NCBI RefSeq assembly: GCF_932294415.1
Contig: NC_065544.1
Span: 36,078,310-36,142,309 of the forward strand
Reading direction: 5' to 3'
Origin: Quercus robur
Lineage: Eukaryota > Streptophyta > Magnoliopsida > Fagales > Fagaceae
DNA: 64,000 bases
Part shown: in pieces, positions 23,107 to 33,811 of the stretch
Layout of the letters: each line of letters opens with the position of its first letter
How positions within the stretch are numbered: the stretch's first letter is position 1
Translations under genes and position numbers: made by a program
The notes under the pieces: generated by a model
Databases searched by the model: none
What the model was told of the DNA's origin: nothing
What the model saw: the letters and a program-made list of their open reading frames with translations, nothing else

Positions 23107-24350
23107 CTAAAAGGGAGTCATCTCATCATCAATCTCGAAGGAAGAAGCATCATTATCATCATCATCATCATCATCATCTCCACCATCCAAAGAAGACTCA
23201 GTTGGCTCGGGTGAGGGAGAATGAGCAAAACCACCAAGGTGAGACTGGCGGTGAGCGATGCGACCAATCCTAGTGTTCATCTGACACATCTCATCAAAAA
23301 GATGGTCAAGACAACTACCAAAGTTAGCACACATAAGTTGAAGCTGATCCATGATGGTAGCGAGAGAAACGTCAGCTTTAGATGGAAAAAAGGGAGGAGA
23401 AGATGAGGAAGAGGATCTAGCGGTAGACGCAGCATCCATCAAAGTAGACTCCACATGAGGCCATTTGGCAACCAGCTGTGCATCAATCCTCGAAATAGAT
23501 TCCTTGCTGATGGCACCCATGACATAAAAAGGAGAAGAGAGAGGAATAGTGACATGCACGTGTGTGATAGTTGAAGGAAATATTAGCTTATCACGGGTGG
23601 TAGTATCTTGATAGCAATCTATCATAGATCCTATCATGTGTGAAGGAAAATCTATAGAAAGATCTTCCATGAGAGAAAGAAGAAATCAAGCATGAGGCTT
23701 GGTGATAGTGTTATAGTGAAACCGTGGAGTAGGAACAAAGGTCATCACCATATTAAGGATCTATGGACAATTAGCAAACTTAGTGGAGGAGAAATTTAGA
23801 GTTTCTCCCCACATGGCCTTCTCACAAAAGAGTGAGATCCTCTCATCTCGAGAAACAAAACTAAGACAACAGTGACTAGGATAATCAGGATGATCAACCC
23901 TAGGAACATGTAGTACCTCGAAAATGAACTCCGAGGTGACTAAGATATGTGTACATCGAAATACCATAGTAAACCTAGGTATAGAGGTATTGATGGCATG
24001 TATGTTGGAGTAAAACTCCTAAATGAACACACTGGGACACCTCTTAGGTATCTCATATAAAGAAGCCCAACCCCAAGAGCTAAATGCATCAGGTAGAAGA
24101 GTGTCTAGAAAGTCAAACAGAATGACCTGGCATTCTAAATGAATCGCCCAATCAAAGAAGTTCTCAAAGAAGTCATCTTTGGCCTTCTCATCACAGAACC
24201 TCATAGAATCAAGAAGAGAGGGAGCAAAAGAAGAAGAGGAAGAACCACGACGTCTTATTGGGTTATTGGAGGAAACAGAATTTTTAGGTGCCCTGAGAAG
24301 GAAACTAAACCAAGAGAGAGAGAGAAGAGAAATAGAGAGACACAGTAGGA
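23107..24350 (-). mobile_element. env-like / 'putative plant transposon' ORF region of the right Copia fossil
   Basis: Minus-strand pieces at 24019-24204, 23761-23967 and 23107-23670 lie in the right order to be parts of one former ORF. Seen are RFCDEKAKDDFFENFFDWAI and the aromatic 'FSSWGWASLYEIPKRCP' segment, then 'EVLHVPRVDHPDYPSH', then a Ser-rich linker, a helical segment (IMDQLQLMCANFGSCLDHLF) and an Asp-rich acidic C-terminus. This architecture matches ORFs labelled putative plant transposon protein or env-like in tree genomes, as I recall them. No membrane span is obvious in these pieces. It is a fossil with several breaks. Confidence 0.6.
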
Positions 24351-24809
24351 GAATAAGGCACTAGAAAGAAGAAAAGAACGAAGTGCAATGCATGAACTTG
24401 TTACATGCTAAAGAAAATGGCATCATAGGTAAAAACCTAATCTGAACTACAGCACTCACAAGGTATAATCAGTCACACAATCCTAGAATGCATAAAACAT
24501 TGTTATAATGAACATAGAATGTAATGCATGAGCATGTGAGATCAATTTAACAAAACCCAACCCAAAAATCTTAGCAAAACCATAAAAAACCCCAAAATTT
24601 TCCTAAAACCTAAAACCTAGGTCAACAAAATGCATGAATGCATGAAAGATGAAGAGAAAGAGAGTTTAGAGAGACTTACCTGCAAAATGATGCAAGGATT
24701 GGACCAAAAACTTGATGGGAAGAGATATTTGAGAGAAGAAATGATCGTTTGAGTAGAGAGAAAAGAGAGAAGAATCGAGATATTTGAGTGAAGAACAAAC
24801 CAAGTCGAA

Positions 24810-25080
24810 CCTCGAGTATATATAGAAACAGGCAGCTCAATAGATCGAGAAGGTATCGAGGAGGTTTCGAAAACTAAATCTTGATAGATCGAGCAGGTAT
24901 CGATGACAAAACAGGCTCGAAAGATCGAGAAGGTGTCGAGCAACTATCAAGCAGACAGAGACTTTAGAGAAGAGGCTTGATGGATCAGGATATCTGTCGA
25001 GAGGTATCAAGAAAACCCAAAAATTATCGATAGATCAAGAAGATGTCGAGCAACTATCGAGCTTCTACCGAGAGTTCAGA
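24810..25080 (-). promoter_or_regulatory. internal promoter: TATA box preceded by palindromic TCGATA/TATCGA array
   Basis: In minus sense about five units of 40-60 bp, each opening with CTCGATA or CTTGATA and closing with TCTATCGA-type or TCTATTGAG words, lead to TATATATA (about 24818-24825) and then a CT-rich leader with a plausible splice donor (CAGGTAAGT near 24680). The 13-mer CTCAATAGATCGA is identical at 24836-24848 here and at 22291-22303 in the LTR. TCGATAGATCAAG is identical at 25027-25039 and at 29288-29300. The place of the array suggests it drives the env-like ORF; activity is inferred. Confidence 0.6.
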
Positions 25081-25360
25081 AAAGATTTTTTCAAGGAAAA
25101 AACCACAAGAGATGAATGCAACAAAAATAGACACTAAAACAATCAATAAAAGAGCATGTTAAGCACTCAAACACATAATCAACTCTAGATGCAAAGCATT
25201 CCTAGATGAAAATATATATATACATATATATAAGCACACTAAGCAAGTCTAACAAATTTTATTTCAAAAACAAGTTTAGACAGTTCAGAGAGTATATACT
25301 ACCACATGTATTTCTTGTGATGGCTAAATCACATTGTACCTATACAATAGTATCAAGAGT

Positions 25361-26366
25361 AGCAAAAAGTATGCATGTTGTGTGTGAAACTTTTGCAAGA
25401 GAACATAAGTAAAACATTTTATGAAGAGTAATGTATAAGAAGATCAAATACATTCACACATAATCATAACTGTTTGATGAGGACTATATCGTATAACTCC
25501 CACACCTCCTAGAAATACACTTGCAACCATATATGAAAGCATTTTGACTCTTTTTGCTTCACATGTTCTTCGCATATTTTTTTTTTAGACATAACATGCA
25601 TGGGTAAGTAAGAGAGAAAAGAATAACCCAATTATGAAAGCCAAACATCTTATTCTTGCTGTGCAAGTGCTACACCTTACCGAGCACGGTTTTTATGAAT
25701 ATCACACAAATGTTGTATGATTGATGAGTTTTAGTGGTAAGATGGTTATTTATACCTTTATCTTAGGATTTTGTAATCATTCCTGTCAAAAAGAGTGATT
25801 TAAGTTATGAAAGATAAAAGATTAACGAAATTTTACAAATCACATGAAAAAGCCACAAAAAGTAGCAAAAAGTATGCATGTTGTGTGTGAAACTTTTGCA
25901 AGAGAACATAAGTAAAACATTTTATGAAGAGTAATGTATAAGAAGATCAAATACATTCACACATAATCATAACTGTTTGATGAGGACTATATCGTATAAC
26001 TCCCACACCTCCTAGAAATACACTTGCAACCATATATGAAAGCATTTTGACTCTTTTTGCTTCACATGTTCTTCGCATATTTTTTTTTTAGACATAACAT
26101 GCATGGGTAAGTAAGAGAGAAAAGAATAACCCAATTATGAAAGCCAAACATCTTATTTTTGCTGTGCAAGTGCTACACCTTACCGAGCACGGTTTTTATG
26201 AATATCACACAAATGTTGTATGATTGATGAGTTTTAGTGGTAAGATGGTTATTTATACCTTTATCTTAGGATTTTGTAATCATTCCCGTCAAAAAGAGTG
26301 ATTTAAGTTATGAAAGATAAAAGATTAACGAAATTTTACAAATCACATGAAAAAGCCACAAAGCTC
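25361..26366. repeat. perfect-looking tandem duplication, 503-bp period
   Basis: 25361-25863 and 25864-26366 are direct copies. Reading them side by side I find only about two differences (CTTATTCTTG/CTTATTTTTG and CATTCCTGTC/CATTCCCGTC). The unit is non-coding. The near-identity contrasts with the old, diverged LTRs of the surrounding element, so the duplication is recent, or is an assembly artefact. Confidence 0.9.
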
Positions 26367-26693
26367 ACATTGCTTAGTTGTGCATGAAAATGATTATCTA
26401 AGTTACAAGAGATACAAAGTTAATAACTTTATTTCAATGACCATCCAAGGTATACAAGTACCAGTATACATAAACAGACACTGTTTTTGTATTTTCCAAA
26501 ATTTTCCCTTTTTTATTAAAAAAAAAAAAGCACAAAGAAAACAAACAAGTAAACAAACAAAGCATAAAAAACTAGATTGCCTTAAATCACAACTCACACC
26601 ATGCATTAGATTAGGAAAGTGAAGGAATCACTTGGAATCTTTTTCCTTCCAGATGGGAAACCTGGATGGAAAGCCTTTCTTTTGCATGAACCT

Positions 26694-28556
26694 TTATTTA
26701 GGTGGATAAGGAAAAGAGTTGAAACCATTTATGTTAAAGAGTAACATGACCGCCTTAAGAAGTTCTCCAAAAGGGGCTAAAGAAAGTTGGAGTTGATTTT
26801 GATTCCCAAAAGATAACACACTGTTGCCATGTTGGGTGGCTAACCACTTATAGCAATTTGGACGAGTGTGTTTAGATTCTCTACAATAGTGACAGCAATG
26901 AGGTTTCTTTGGTTGAGACTTCTTGTTGGTGGGGTGATGATTATTCTGCTTAGTCTCTTTCTTACCAACCATAGGGGGTGCTCCTAGAATGGATTTTCCC
27001 TTATCACTTTTATGAGTTTATCCTCACTCACATTTTCAATCTTAGGATTGGTTACATTAGAGTTATCATTATTAGTAGGGGAAACAAAAATAAATCTGTT
27101 TAAAGCATTTGAAGGGGTATTGCAAGAAGAGAGAGAATGATCATACCGAAGACCTGTTTTGTCAAATGTAGATTTCTGGAAGTTGAGCATTTCATCCAAG
27201 TTGGCACTTGAAGTCCTTTCCAATTTTGCTCTTACTTGAAACAGTTCATCATCCAGTTTCATGGTCTTTTTAACAAGAAAGTTGTTCGCAAACCTTAGCA
27301 CTCCAATGTTTTGATTAGCTTCATTAGCCTTGGTGGAGAGTTCCTCTCTTCCAACTCCACTTTACTAAGCTTTCTTGTAGCTAACTAGTAAAACTTCTCA
27401 TGCTTCTCAAAGACCTTATTAGAGTAGGTAGTGTGGAAGTCATCTTGCTCATCCATCTTCTCAAAATTTGATTCTATCAGCTCTTCTTCCTCATCAATTA
27501 GTTCTATTGCTTCCTCAGTGGACTTAATAGTAGCTGTGAAAGCACTCACTATCCCATCTTGATCACTTTCATTAGAATCTGTTTTTGGTTCCATATCACT
27601 CAAAGTGGCAGCTAGGGCTTTGCTTTTGCCAATGGATTTGAGATATGTGAGACATTCTTGCTTCATATGTCCAAATCCTTGACACCCGTAGCACTTTGGC
27701 CTAGTAGGAACACTATTGCCTTAACCAACATCCTTGAATTTTCTTTTGCCTTTGTCTTGGGACTTGAATTGAGAGAATCCAAACTGTTTGCAATCCTTAT
27801 CACTTGCTTTAACGTTCACATTTTTTATGAACTTCTTGAATTGTCTAGTGATAAAAGATTTGAGCTTAGTATTCTCATCTTTAGATGACTCATCGTTATC
27901 ATCATTCTTAACCTTCAAAGTCATGTTCTTGCCTTTGCTACCCTTGCCAACTCTTGCTAACCCTGGTTCATATGTTTGCAAATTTCCAATTAGCTCTATC
28001 AAATGTATAAAGTCAAGATCCTTTGATTCTTCTATGGTAGTAATCTTGGCATGAAATCTCTCTAGAAGAGATCTGAGGATCTTTCCAACAATTTTGGGCT
28101 TTGGAATCTGTTCTCCAAGATTGAAGGCTGAATTCACTATGTCCTTGAACTTGACATAGAATTCATCGAATGACTCATCCTCATCCATCCTTATTTCCTC
28201 AAAACTGGTAGTGAACCTTTTGAGCTTGGAGTTTTTAACAACTATTGTGCCCTCATAGGTATTATGAAGAATAGTCCATGCTTCTTTTGCATTGCCAGTG
28301 GAAGAAATCTTCTTGAATTATTCATTGGTCACAGCGCTAAACAGAGCATTCTCTACTCTACTATTAAAATTTACAGCTTTGAATTTAGTATTATCCCATG
28401 TTGCTGGTGGCTCTTCAGGTTTCTTCTAACCTACTTCAACTGCAAGCCATACTTTCTCATCTAAAGACTGCAAAAAAACTCTCATGCGTACTTTCTAGTA
28501 TGCATAGTTAGTACCATCAAATAATGGAGGAATAATCAAGGATTGCCTACGATCCA
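26694..28556 (-). mobile_element. Copia gag region (UBN2-type gag plus zinc knuckle), fossil
   Basis: Minus-sense coding relics start at an ATG at 28556. Recognisable blocks are MDEDESFDEFYVKFKDIVNS, 'FNLGEQIPKPKIVGKILRSL', 'FHAKITTIEESKDLDFI' and 'LIGNLQTYEPGLARVGKG' (27721-28188), an acidic segment (27385-27666), a helical segment (26984-27301) and a zinc-knuckle region CCHYCRESKHTRPNCYKW (26694-26972). It is closely related in layout to the gag at 4094-6061. Broken in several places. Confidence 0.85.
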
Positions 28557-28610
28557 TAACAACAAAGGTCAATGGATCATACGGCAATGATTAATACCTA
28601 ATCAGAGTGT

Positions 28611-28626
28611 GCTCACTTTAATACCA
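28611..28626 (-). other. primer-binding site region of the right Copia fossil
   Basis: Minus-sense TGGTATTAAAGTGAGC lies two bases inside the LTR end and is a diverged form of the initiator tRNA-Met primer site. Confidence 0.65.
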
Positions 28627-28628
28627 CT

Positions 28629-29573
28629 TGTTGGGTTAAGATAGCTTGACCTCAGTTAATTAATTAAATTATCCAATTTGATTAATTAGGTTCAATTTCA
28701 TGCAAATCATGAAAGCACTAACAAATCACCAATTAAACTAAATGCAACGGAAATTAAATTGACACATTTGTTGACAAATGGGGAAAACCTTTCGCAAGGC
28801 AAAAATCCCACCAGGTGATTTTAAGTTCACCACTCTCAAGAATCCACTAATCAACAATCAAGAAGGAATCTTACCAACTACCCTGGCCTATCCCAAAATA
28901 CCAACCTACAGTTGAATTTTTTCTCTAATACCCAATTGGACTTGATCTTGTAGTAGCTTTCTTTCCCTTGATGCACAAATTTCCAATCTATGACTTTGCA
29001 CAGATCTTAATATGTGACTAACTCCAACAACTTGAACAAATGTTGTTGGCTACAAAGTTTTTCACTTTATCAAAAATGAAGATCGGGAAGCACTTGGTTT
29101 CAAAACCCTATGGCATACAAATGTGGTAGCTTCTCATAAAGAAAATAAATATCTTGGTCTTTGTATTCATGTGTGATGGCTCTTAAAATATGCCTTATAT
29201 ATGTTTAGGGTTGTGAGAAAAGAAACTCTAAACAAATACAAAACCCTAGGCCAAATTTCAAATTTGAAAAACTGAAAATTATACTTCTCGATAGATCAAG
29301 TTGTTCTCGAGCTATCTATCGAACTTCACATTAAGTCTCAATAGCAAGCATCTATCAATCCATCTGTCGAGATTTAATGAATGGTTTTTCTTTAATGAAT
29401 GTTTTTTCTTCACTTGTTTCTTGGACCAATCTTCATGACTTTTAATACAAACACTTGATATGCTTTGAGCAACATATTTCTTGATGTATTAAACCCATTT
29501 TAGATCTACCCAATTACAAGTAAAGTGCATTTTGTCAAAGGATTAGCCAATTACGTAAAATATGACCCTAACA
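28629..29573 (-). repeat. 5' LTR of the right Copia fossil
   Basis: In minus sense it runs from TGTTAGGGT to AACCCAACA (945 bp), a proper TG...CA pair. It is homologous to 21776-22558. The stretch 29285-29380 is dense in TCGATA/TATCGA and CTCGAG words, upstream of a TATATAAGG-like box near 29198. Confidence 0.85.
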
Positions 29574-29942
29574 ATGTACTAAACGCATGAACCTTAATGG
29601 GGAACTTAGGGAAATATGGTTTGGAGGACATCAAGAAGATCTCTAGCAGAGTTTCCAGCAAAGGACTCCAAGATTGACACCTGACTTAGGGTGACACAAT
29701 CTGTCCTAAGAAGCTCTAATACTAGCAGCAGACAACCAAGATCATTAGCCTAATACATGCTCTAATCTCATTGGCTGAGGAAAATTAGCATCTAATGCTA
29801 AATCAAAACCTCGAGTTGCTATTACCCAAAACAGCAAGAACACCTTAAAGCTGAACTTACCATTCTTGGCCAAATCCTAGGAACAATTTTCTAAGGATTT
29901 TCCGAAGATTGAGATTGATTTTGGCAGAGATTATTTGCTAAC

Positions 29943-29957
29943 CCCCCCCCCCCCCCC
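29943..29957. repeat. poly-C tract
   Basis: An uninterrupted run of about 15 C, just before the TATA-like box of the possible long LTR. A G-run of similar length occurs at about 35660-35675. Confidence 0.9.
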
Positions 29958-30040
29958 AGAACTCAACTATAAATAAAGCCCTTTATCAACACCTCAAGAC
30001 ACACCAATAGGGAAGAGCAACTATCTTAAAAACTTCTCTA

Positions 30041-30046
<6 letters not shown>

Positions 30047-30096
<50 letters not shown>
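30047..30096. repeat. (TC)n microsatellite
   Basis: About 25 perfect TC repeats, in the CT-rich leader downstream of the CTATAAATAAAG box. Confidence 0.95.
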
Positions 30097-30101
<5 letters not shown>

Positions 30102-30959
30102 CTTATGCTCTTAATGAGGTTCTGAGTTCTTAGTTTCAAAATTAGAAACTAAGCTCTTCAACCCCTAGCTCACAAATACCCTTCACACCTCTACTCATAA
30201 GCTCCCATCCATCTCCCAGTAGAAAGTCCCAGCAACTTCACTAAATACTCTCTCTCTCATACTACCAAAATGACTCTCACTATTCACTACATATACTATA
30301 TTCATGAGCATACCTTGGCATAATAATGATCTTGTTGCACTAGCTGGAATCTTTCTCTTTCTCTCCCTACATCTCACACTAAGCTTTCTCCATGACTTGT
30401 TATAATGGACCCTATGTTGTTTGTCTATTCCTTTACTATTGAAGGCTATAATCTATTTGTTACCAGAGAGTTTTCCCTTATGTTGCTATAATGGAGGACT
30501 TTCTTTCAATGGATCCCTCATATGATAATTTTGGAGATGTAAACACTCTCCTTAATTTACGAAATAATTAACGATTGGAGATTTATTATGTTCTATCTTA
30601 TATTATTGTTGGAACACTTTACCGTTGGAATATTTTATTGCTGGAACATTTTACTACAGGAATATTTTACTACTGGACTATTTCTTTATTATAGTAGGCT
30701 TTTCTGTTGTGCTGACATGTCTGCTGTAGGGAATGTTTTGGGCTATTTTATAGTCCTTGCCAGTCCTAACCTAGGCCCAAGGCATAAAATAAGGCGAATT
30801 TCTCAAAAGTTTCACCAATAGCCTTTAAGCCATGCTTCAAGCCCATTGTCGAGTCTCAATTTAGGTCCCTAACGCAACTACAATCTCATTTGTTAGAGGG
30901 AAAACTTTTCCACCCCCAACAATAACAACCTGGCAAGAGCATGTTTTTATGGGTTTGGT

Positions 30960-31415
30960 GGTTAAAATAGCAATTGAGAGTTTTTAAACACCCCATGCTA
31001 ATGCTGTAATAAAAATTTGGAAAAGTCAAAAAATAATTAAATCATATTAAAAAAAGGGTATAACAAACTAACAAAGGAAACATGCGGATGTGGATGTGGA
31101 TGTGGGTTGATGATTTGATTTGATGAGAGTTTTTAAGATGATGTGATGTGTAATTAACTGGTACATAAAAGAATATACTAATGCGTAGACAAGGAGGATA
31201 AAAAAAAGGATTAAAAGTGAAAATAAAGAGATAAGTTTAAACATGTTGTTCGGTTAAGATTAGGGTTATTTAAATTAATGCTATATTAACTAGGGCATTA
31301 CTACTAGAGGGGACATTCTTTTATCTAAGGGTCTTAGATCACTTACATCAAATGGTGCATAATATATATATTGTGTAAATATTAACTAGGGATTTACACA
31401 TTCTTGTAAAAAAAA
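30960..31415. other. AT-rich spacer, no gene seen
   Basis: Short GATGTGG repeats near 31085-31110 are the only structure. Nothing codes. Confidence 0.4.
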
Positions 31416-31419
31416 ACTA

Positions 31420-31767
31420 CTCTCTCTGTCTCAATTTGTTTATCCTCTATTCTATTTTAAAATGTCCCAAAATATTATCTTGTTTCTAAAAATAAAAGTC
31501 ATTAATTTACTAATGTTCCTATTATACCCCTACTTTATTTTCAAAACTATTTGAAAAGAAAACTAACAAATACTTAAAAAATAAATCTAATTGGGCATCT
31601 TTATAGTTGCCTCATTAAGAATAACTCTTTAAAAAAAAAATTGATAAATTTATTTAACGGTAGTTTTGTAAACTTATATATTTTTATAAGATAGACAAGA
31701 CAAAAAATAATGTTCCCTTAAAAAGTTTGACTTTTCAAACATGACAAACAAATTGGGACGAAGAGAA
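31420..31767. mobile_element. mariner/Stowaway-like MITE
   Basis: The ends CTCTCTCTGTCTCAATTTGT and ACAAATTGGGACGAAGAGA form a terminal inverted repeat of the widespread 'CTCCCTCCGTCCCAATTTGT' type, with TA next to each end (31418-31419 and 31768-31769). Body 348 bp, AT-rich, non-coding. Confidence 0.75.
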
Positions 31768-32059
31768 TATAATATAAGTTAAAATTGTGTAAATATGTAT
31801 TGTTGCTATAGTAATTGTGTAAATTTATACTAATACTATTCATTTTTTATTTTTCTTCATGTATCCTAATTTTGAAAGAAGAGATTAGATGATTGTTGTT
31901 GTATGTGAAGAAAGATAAATAATAAAGAAATTTTAAGAAATTTTTATATTTTAATTAAATATAGTATAATATAAATTATCTGGTGTAAAATATTTTAAAA
32001 AATAAATATGTAAAATAGAAGAAATGATTCATTTGACTAAAATAGACAAAAAAAAAATT

Positions 32060-32346
32060 TACACGAGCTCTCTAAGAGTAAACGCACTTCCCAAACGCAC
32101 GTTTACGTTTTAGATTTTTTTTTTTTTTTTTTTTTTCAAGCTGTAACTTTTGACTTTTCTTCGATGGACAGTGCTCTCATGCACTGTATGCACTGTTCAT
32201 GAGTTCCACAAAATACACTTTTCAGCAATTTTTTCATTAAAAATGGGTCCCACGATATTATTCACATATTTAAAAATTATTTTACTACAGTGTTTTTCAG
32301 TTTTCAGTTCAATTTTCAATTTTCAACTATTTCCAAACGGACCCTA
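32060..32346. mobile_element. MITE related to the one at 59.78-60.03 kb
   Basis: Shares ACTTTTCAGCAATTTTTTCA, AGGTCCCACGA-like words and CACATATTTAAAAATTATTT with 59775-60030, and both contain a long T-run and a 'TGCACTGTT' phrase. The right end CCAAACGGACCC is typical of plant MITEs. Ends and target duplication were not resolved. Confidence 0.5.
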
Positions 32347-33043
32347 AGTGGCCTGTATGCGCTGGCCCTGCGTGTGTATATGGTTCAGTGGATGTATGCG
32401 TAATAGTCAGCAATCTAAGCTATCGTTGATCTGGACTAGAACCTGGTGTCCTGTTCAGCGATTCTTCCACAAGTCATCTTATTTTTTGCTAGAATGTCCA
32501 CAAGTCATCTAAGTTGGGCTTGTTTTCTCTGACAGATACCAAGTTTTGTGTGTTCTAGCTATTGATTATGACGTTTGTAATTGGCCTATACAGGTTTTTC
32601 CAGACTTTCCCTCTCTCCCAGTGTTATAAATATCAATCTAGACATGCCAAATTCCAATTAAAGATTTGATTCATTTGACTAGTCATCAATCCTTATCCAA
32701 AATGACTGTGGAAAGAAGGAAACTTATCATGAAACCCCAATTTTCAACCTTTCATTTATATTTTATAGCGTGTACTTACTGGACCTAGTGGACTATGACC
32801 ACCGATTCAAAGGACCTTTATTTAAAACTAAAATGGTTGAAATTGTTATATACTCCGATTATTTTCTTTTGCAATGAAAAGGTGATCAAAGATTGCTAGA
32901 AAAATAGATGGAGATTAATTTAGGGTATTAAATAAGGATTAAGATCCTCTCCAATTATTAAGATAATTTTATTATCAAATGTCCAAAATACTACTATTCA
33001 TTCCAATTTGAAATGTGAACTAGATAATTGTCACGTTTTCAAC

Positions 33044-33066
33044 ATATATATATATATATATATATA
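33044..33066. repeat. (AT)n microsatellite
   Basis: A perfect AT run in the upstream flank. The same kind of tract recurs at 40913-40945 and 53379-53401 in the paralogous flanks, and at 22878-22899, 41386-41403, 41967-41988, 50140-50160 and 56796-56820. Confidence 0.85.
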
Positions 33067-33179
33067 TTTTTTTTATATTTATATATTTAATAATTATTAA
33101 AATGGGTGGAGAAGGGGAGATTCCAAAACCTAGTTCTCTTTATTAAGAAAACTAAACAATGTTATTACTCATTAATATC

Positions 33180-33466
33180 GGTTAGACTTATGGTTAAGTG
33201 ATTAAATTCACCATTTCCTAACAGTTTAAACTTTTGAGACAATCAGTAATTTAACAGGGTATCAGAGCAAAAGATTCTGAGTTCGATCCTTAGCTTTACT
33301 CTACCTCCCATTTAAAATGTAAATTCCCACTTGTTAGGCCCTCACTTATTAAGGGAAAGTTTATGCCTACAAGTGAGGAAGAGTGTTAGACTTATGGTTA
33401 AAAATCGAACCCTTAAGAATCAAACCCTTAATAGTTTAAACTTTTGGAACAATCGGTAATTTAATA
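33180..33466 (+). mobile_element. TRIM (miniature LTR element) with 5-bp target duplication
   Basis: A short LTR (33180-33256) is followed by a primer site GGTATCAGAGC (33258-33268), about 100 bp of non-coding middle, a purine tract AAGTGAGGAAGAG (33371-33383) and a second short LTR (33384-33466). The perfect direct repeat ATATC flanks it at 33175-33179 and 33467-33471. The LTRs are only about 80 bp and no protein is encoded, the defining layout of a TRIM. The LTRs have diverged visibly, so it is not young. It lies about 350 bp upstream of the BSP gene at 33812. Confidence 0.85.
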
Positions 33467-33747
33467 ATATCCAACCCTTAACATGCATGTCGTCAATAAT
33501 TTTAAATAGATATCATAATAATAATAATTAATGTGTTTTTAAATATTTGATCATGTGGTTAAGAACCTTAAAGTTTAGTGGTATTGTTTGGTCTTGTTTA
33601 TAAGGTGAATTGGAATTCAAATCATACTTTTCCATTTAATTATTGAAATGATTAAATGATAAAAATAAATAAATAAAAAAATCAAACTAGATACAGAACT
33701 TACCATGAAAATATCCCAAGAACTTTCAATAATGAACATCTTACTCC

Positions 33748-33756
33748 CTATATAAA
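33748..33756 (+). promoter_or_regulatory. TATA box of the second intact BSP gene
   Basis: CTATATAAA lies 64 bp before the ATG at 33812. The leader words CATTTCTTGTACAAAACC are shared in form with the gene at 53849. Confidence 0.8.
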
Positions 33757-33811
33757 TCAATGAGCGGTGCTCCATTTCTTGTACAAAACCGAGTAAAAGA
33801 ACAAAACAACT

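Larger units (their letters stand above)
21776..29573 (-). mobile_element. SIRE-type Copia LTR retrotransposon fossil with both LTRs
   Basis: Minus-sense order: 5' LTR (28629-29573), primer site (28611-28626), gag (26694-28556), non-coding interval with a tandem duplication (25361-26366), promoter-like array with TATA (24810-25080), env-like ORF region (23107-24350), polypurine tract (22560-22570), 3' LTR (21776-22558). The two LTRs are clearly homologous but differ at very roughly one base in eight by eye, so the insertion is old. No protease, integrase or reverse transcriptase is recognised. The coding parts are broken many times. It has the same layout as the fossil at the left edge. Confidence 0.85.
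20321..30921 (+). mobile_element. possible long LTR (Gypsy-like) interrupted by the right Copia fossil
   Basis: The flanks of the Copia fossil (20321-21775 and 29574-30921) together look like one LTR. The left end begins TGTTGAGG and the right end finishes CCCCCAACA. A TATA-like CTATAAATAAAG at about 29968 precedes a CT-rich leader with a (TC)n tract. No target duplication was found at these ends, so limits and identity are tentative. The fossil state is evident and the Copia insertion is younger than this block. Confidence 0.35.
32430..33600. repeat. BSP upstream flank, copy C
   Basis: Diverged but collinear with 39490-40870 and 52370-53400: CTGGACTAGA, ACCTGGTGTC, the 'CCACAAGTCA' phrases, TTTTCTCTGACAGATACCAA and AATCTAGACATGCCA occur in the same order. 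It leads into the intact BSP gene at 33812 and is interrupted by a TRIM at 33180-33466. Confidence 0.7.

Noticed and set aside
33250-33300. tRNA-like phrase (GGTATCAGAGC with GTTCGATCC nearby)
   Set aside because: It is the primer-binding site of a TRIM; no cloverleaf is present and the LTR copies and target duplication explain it.
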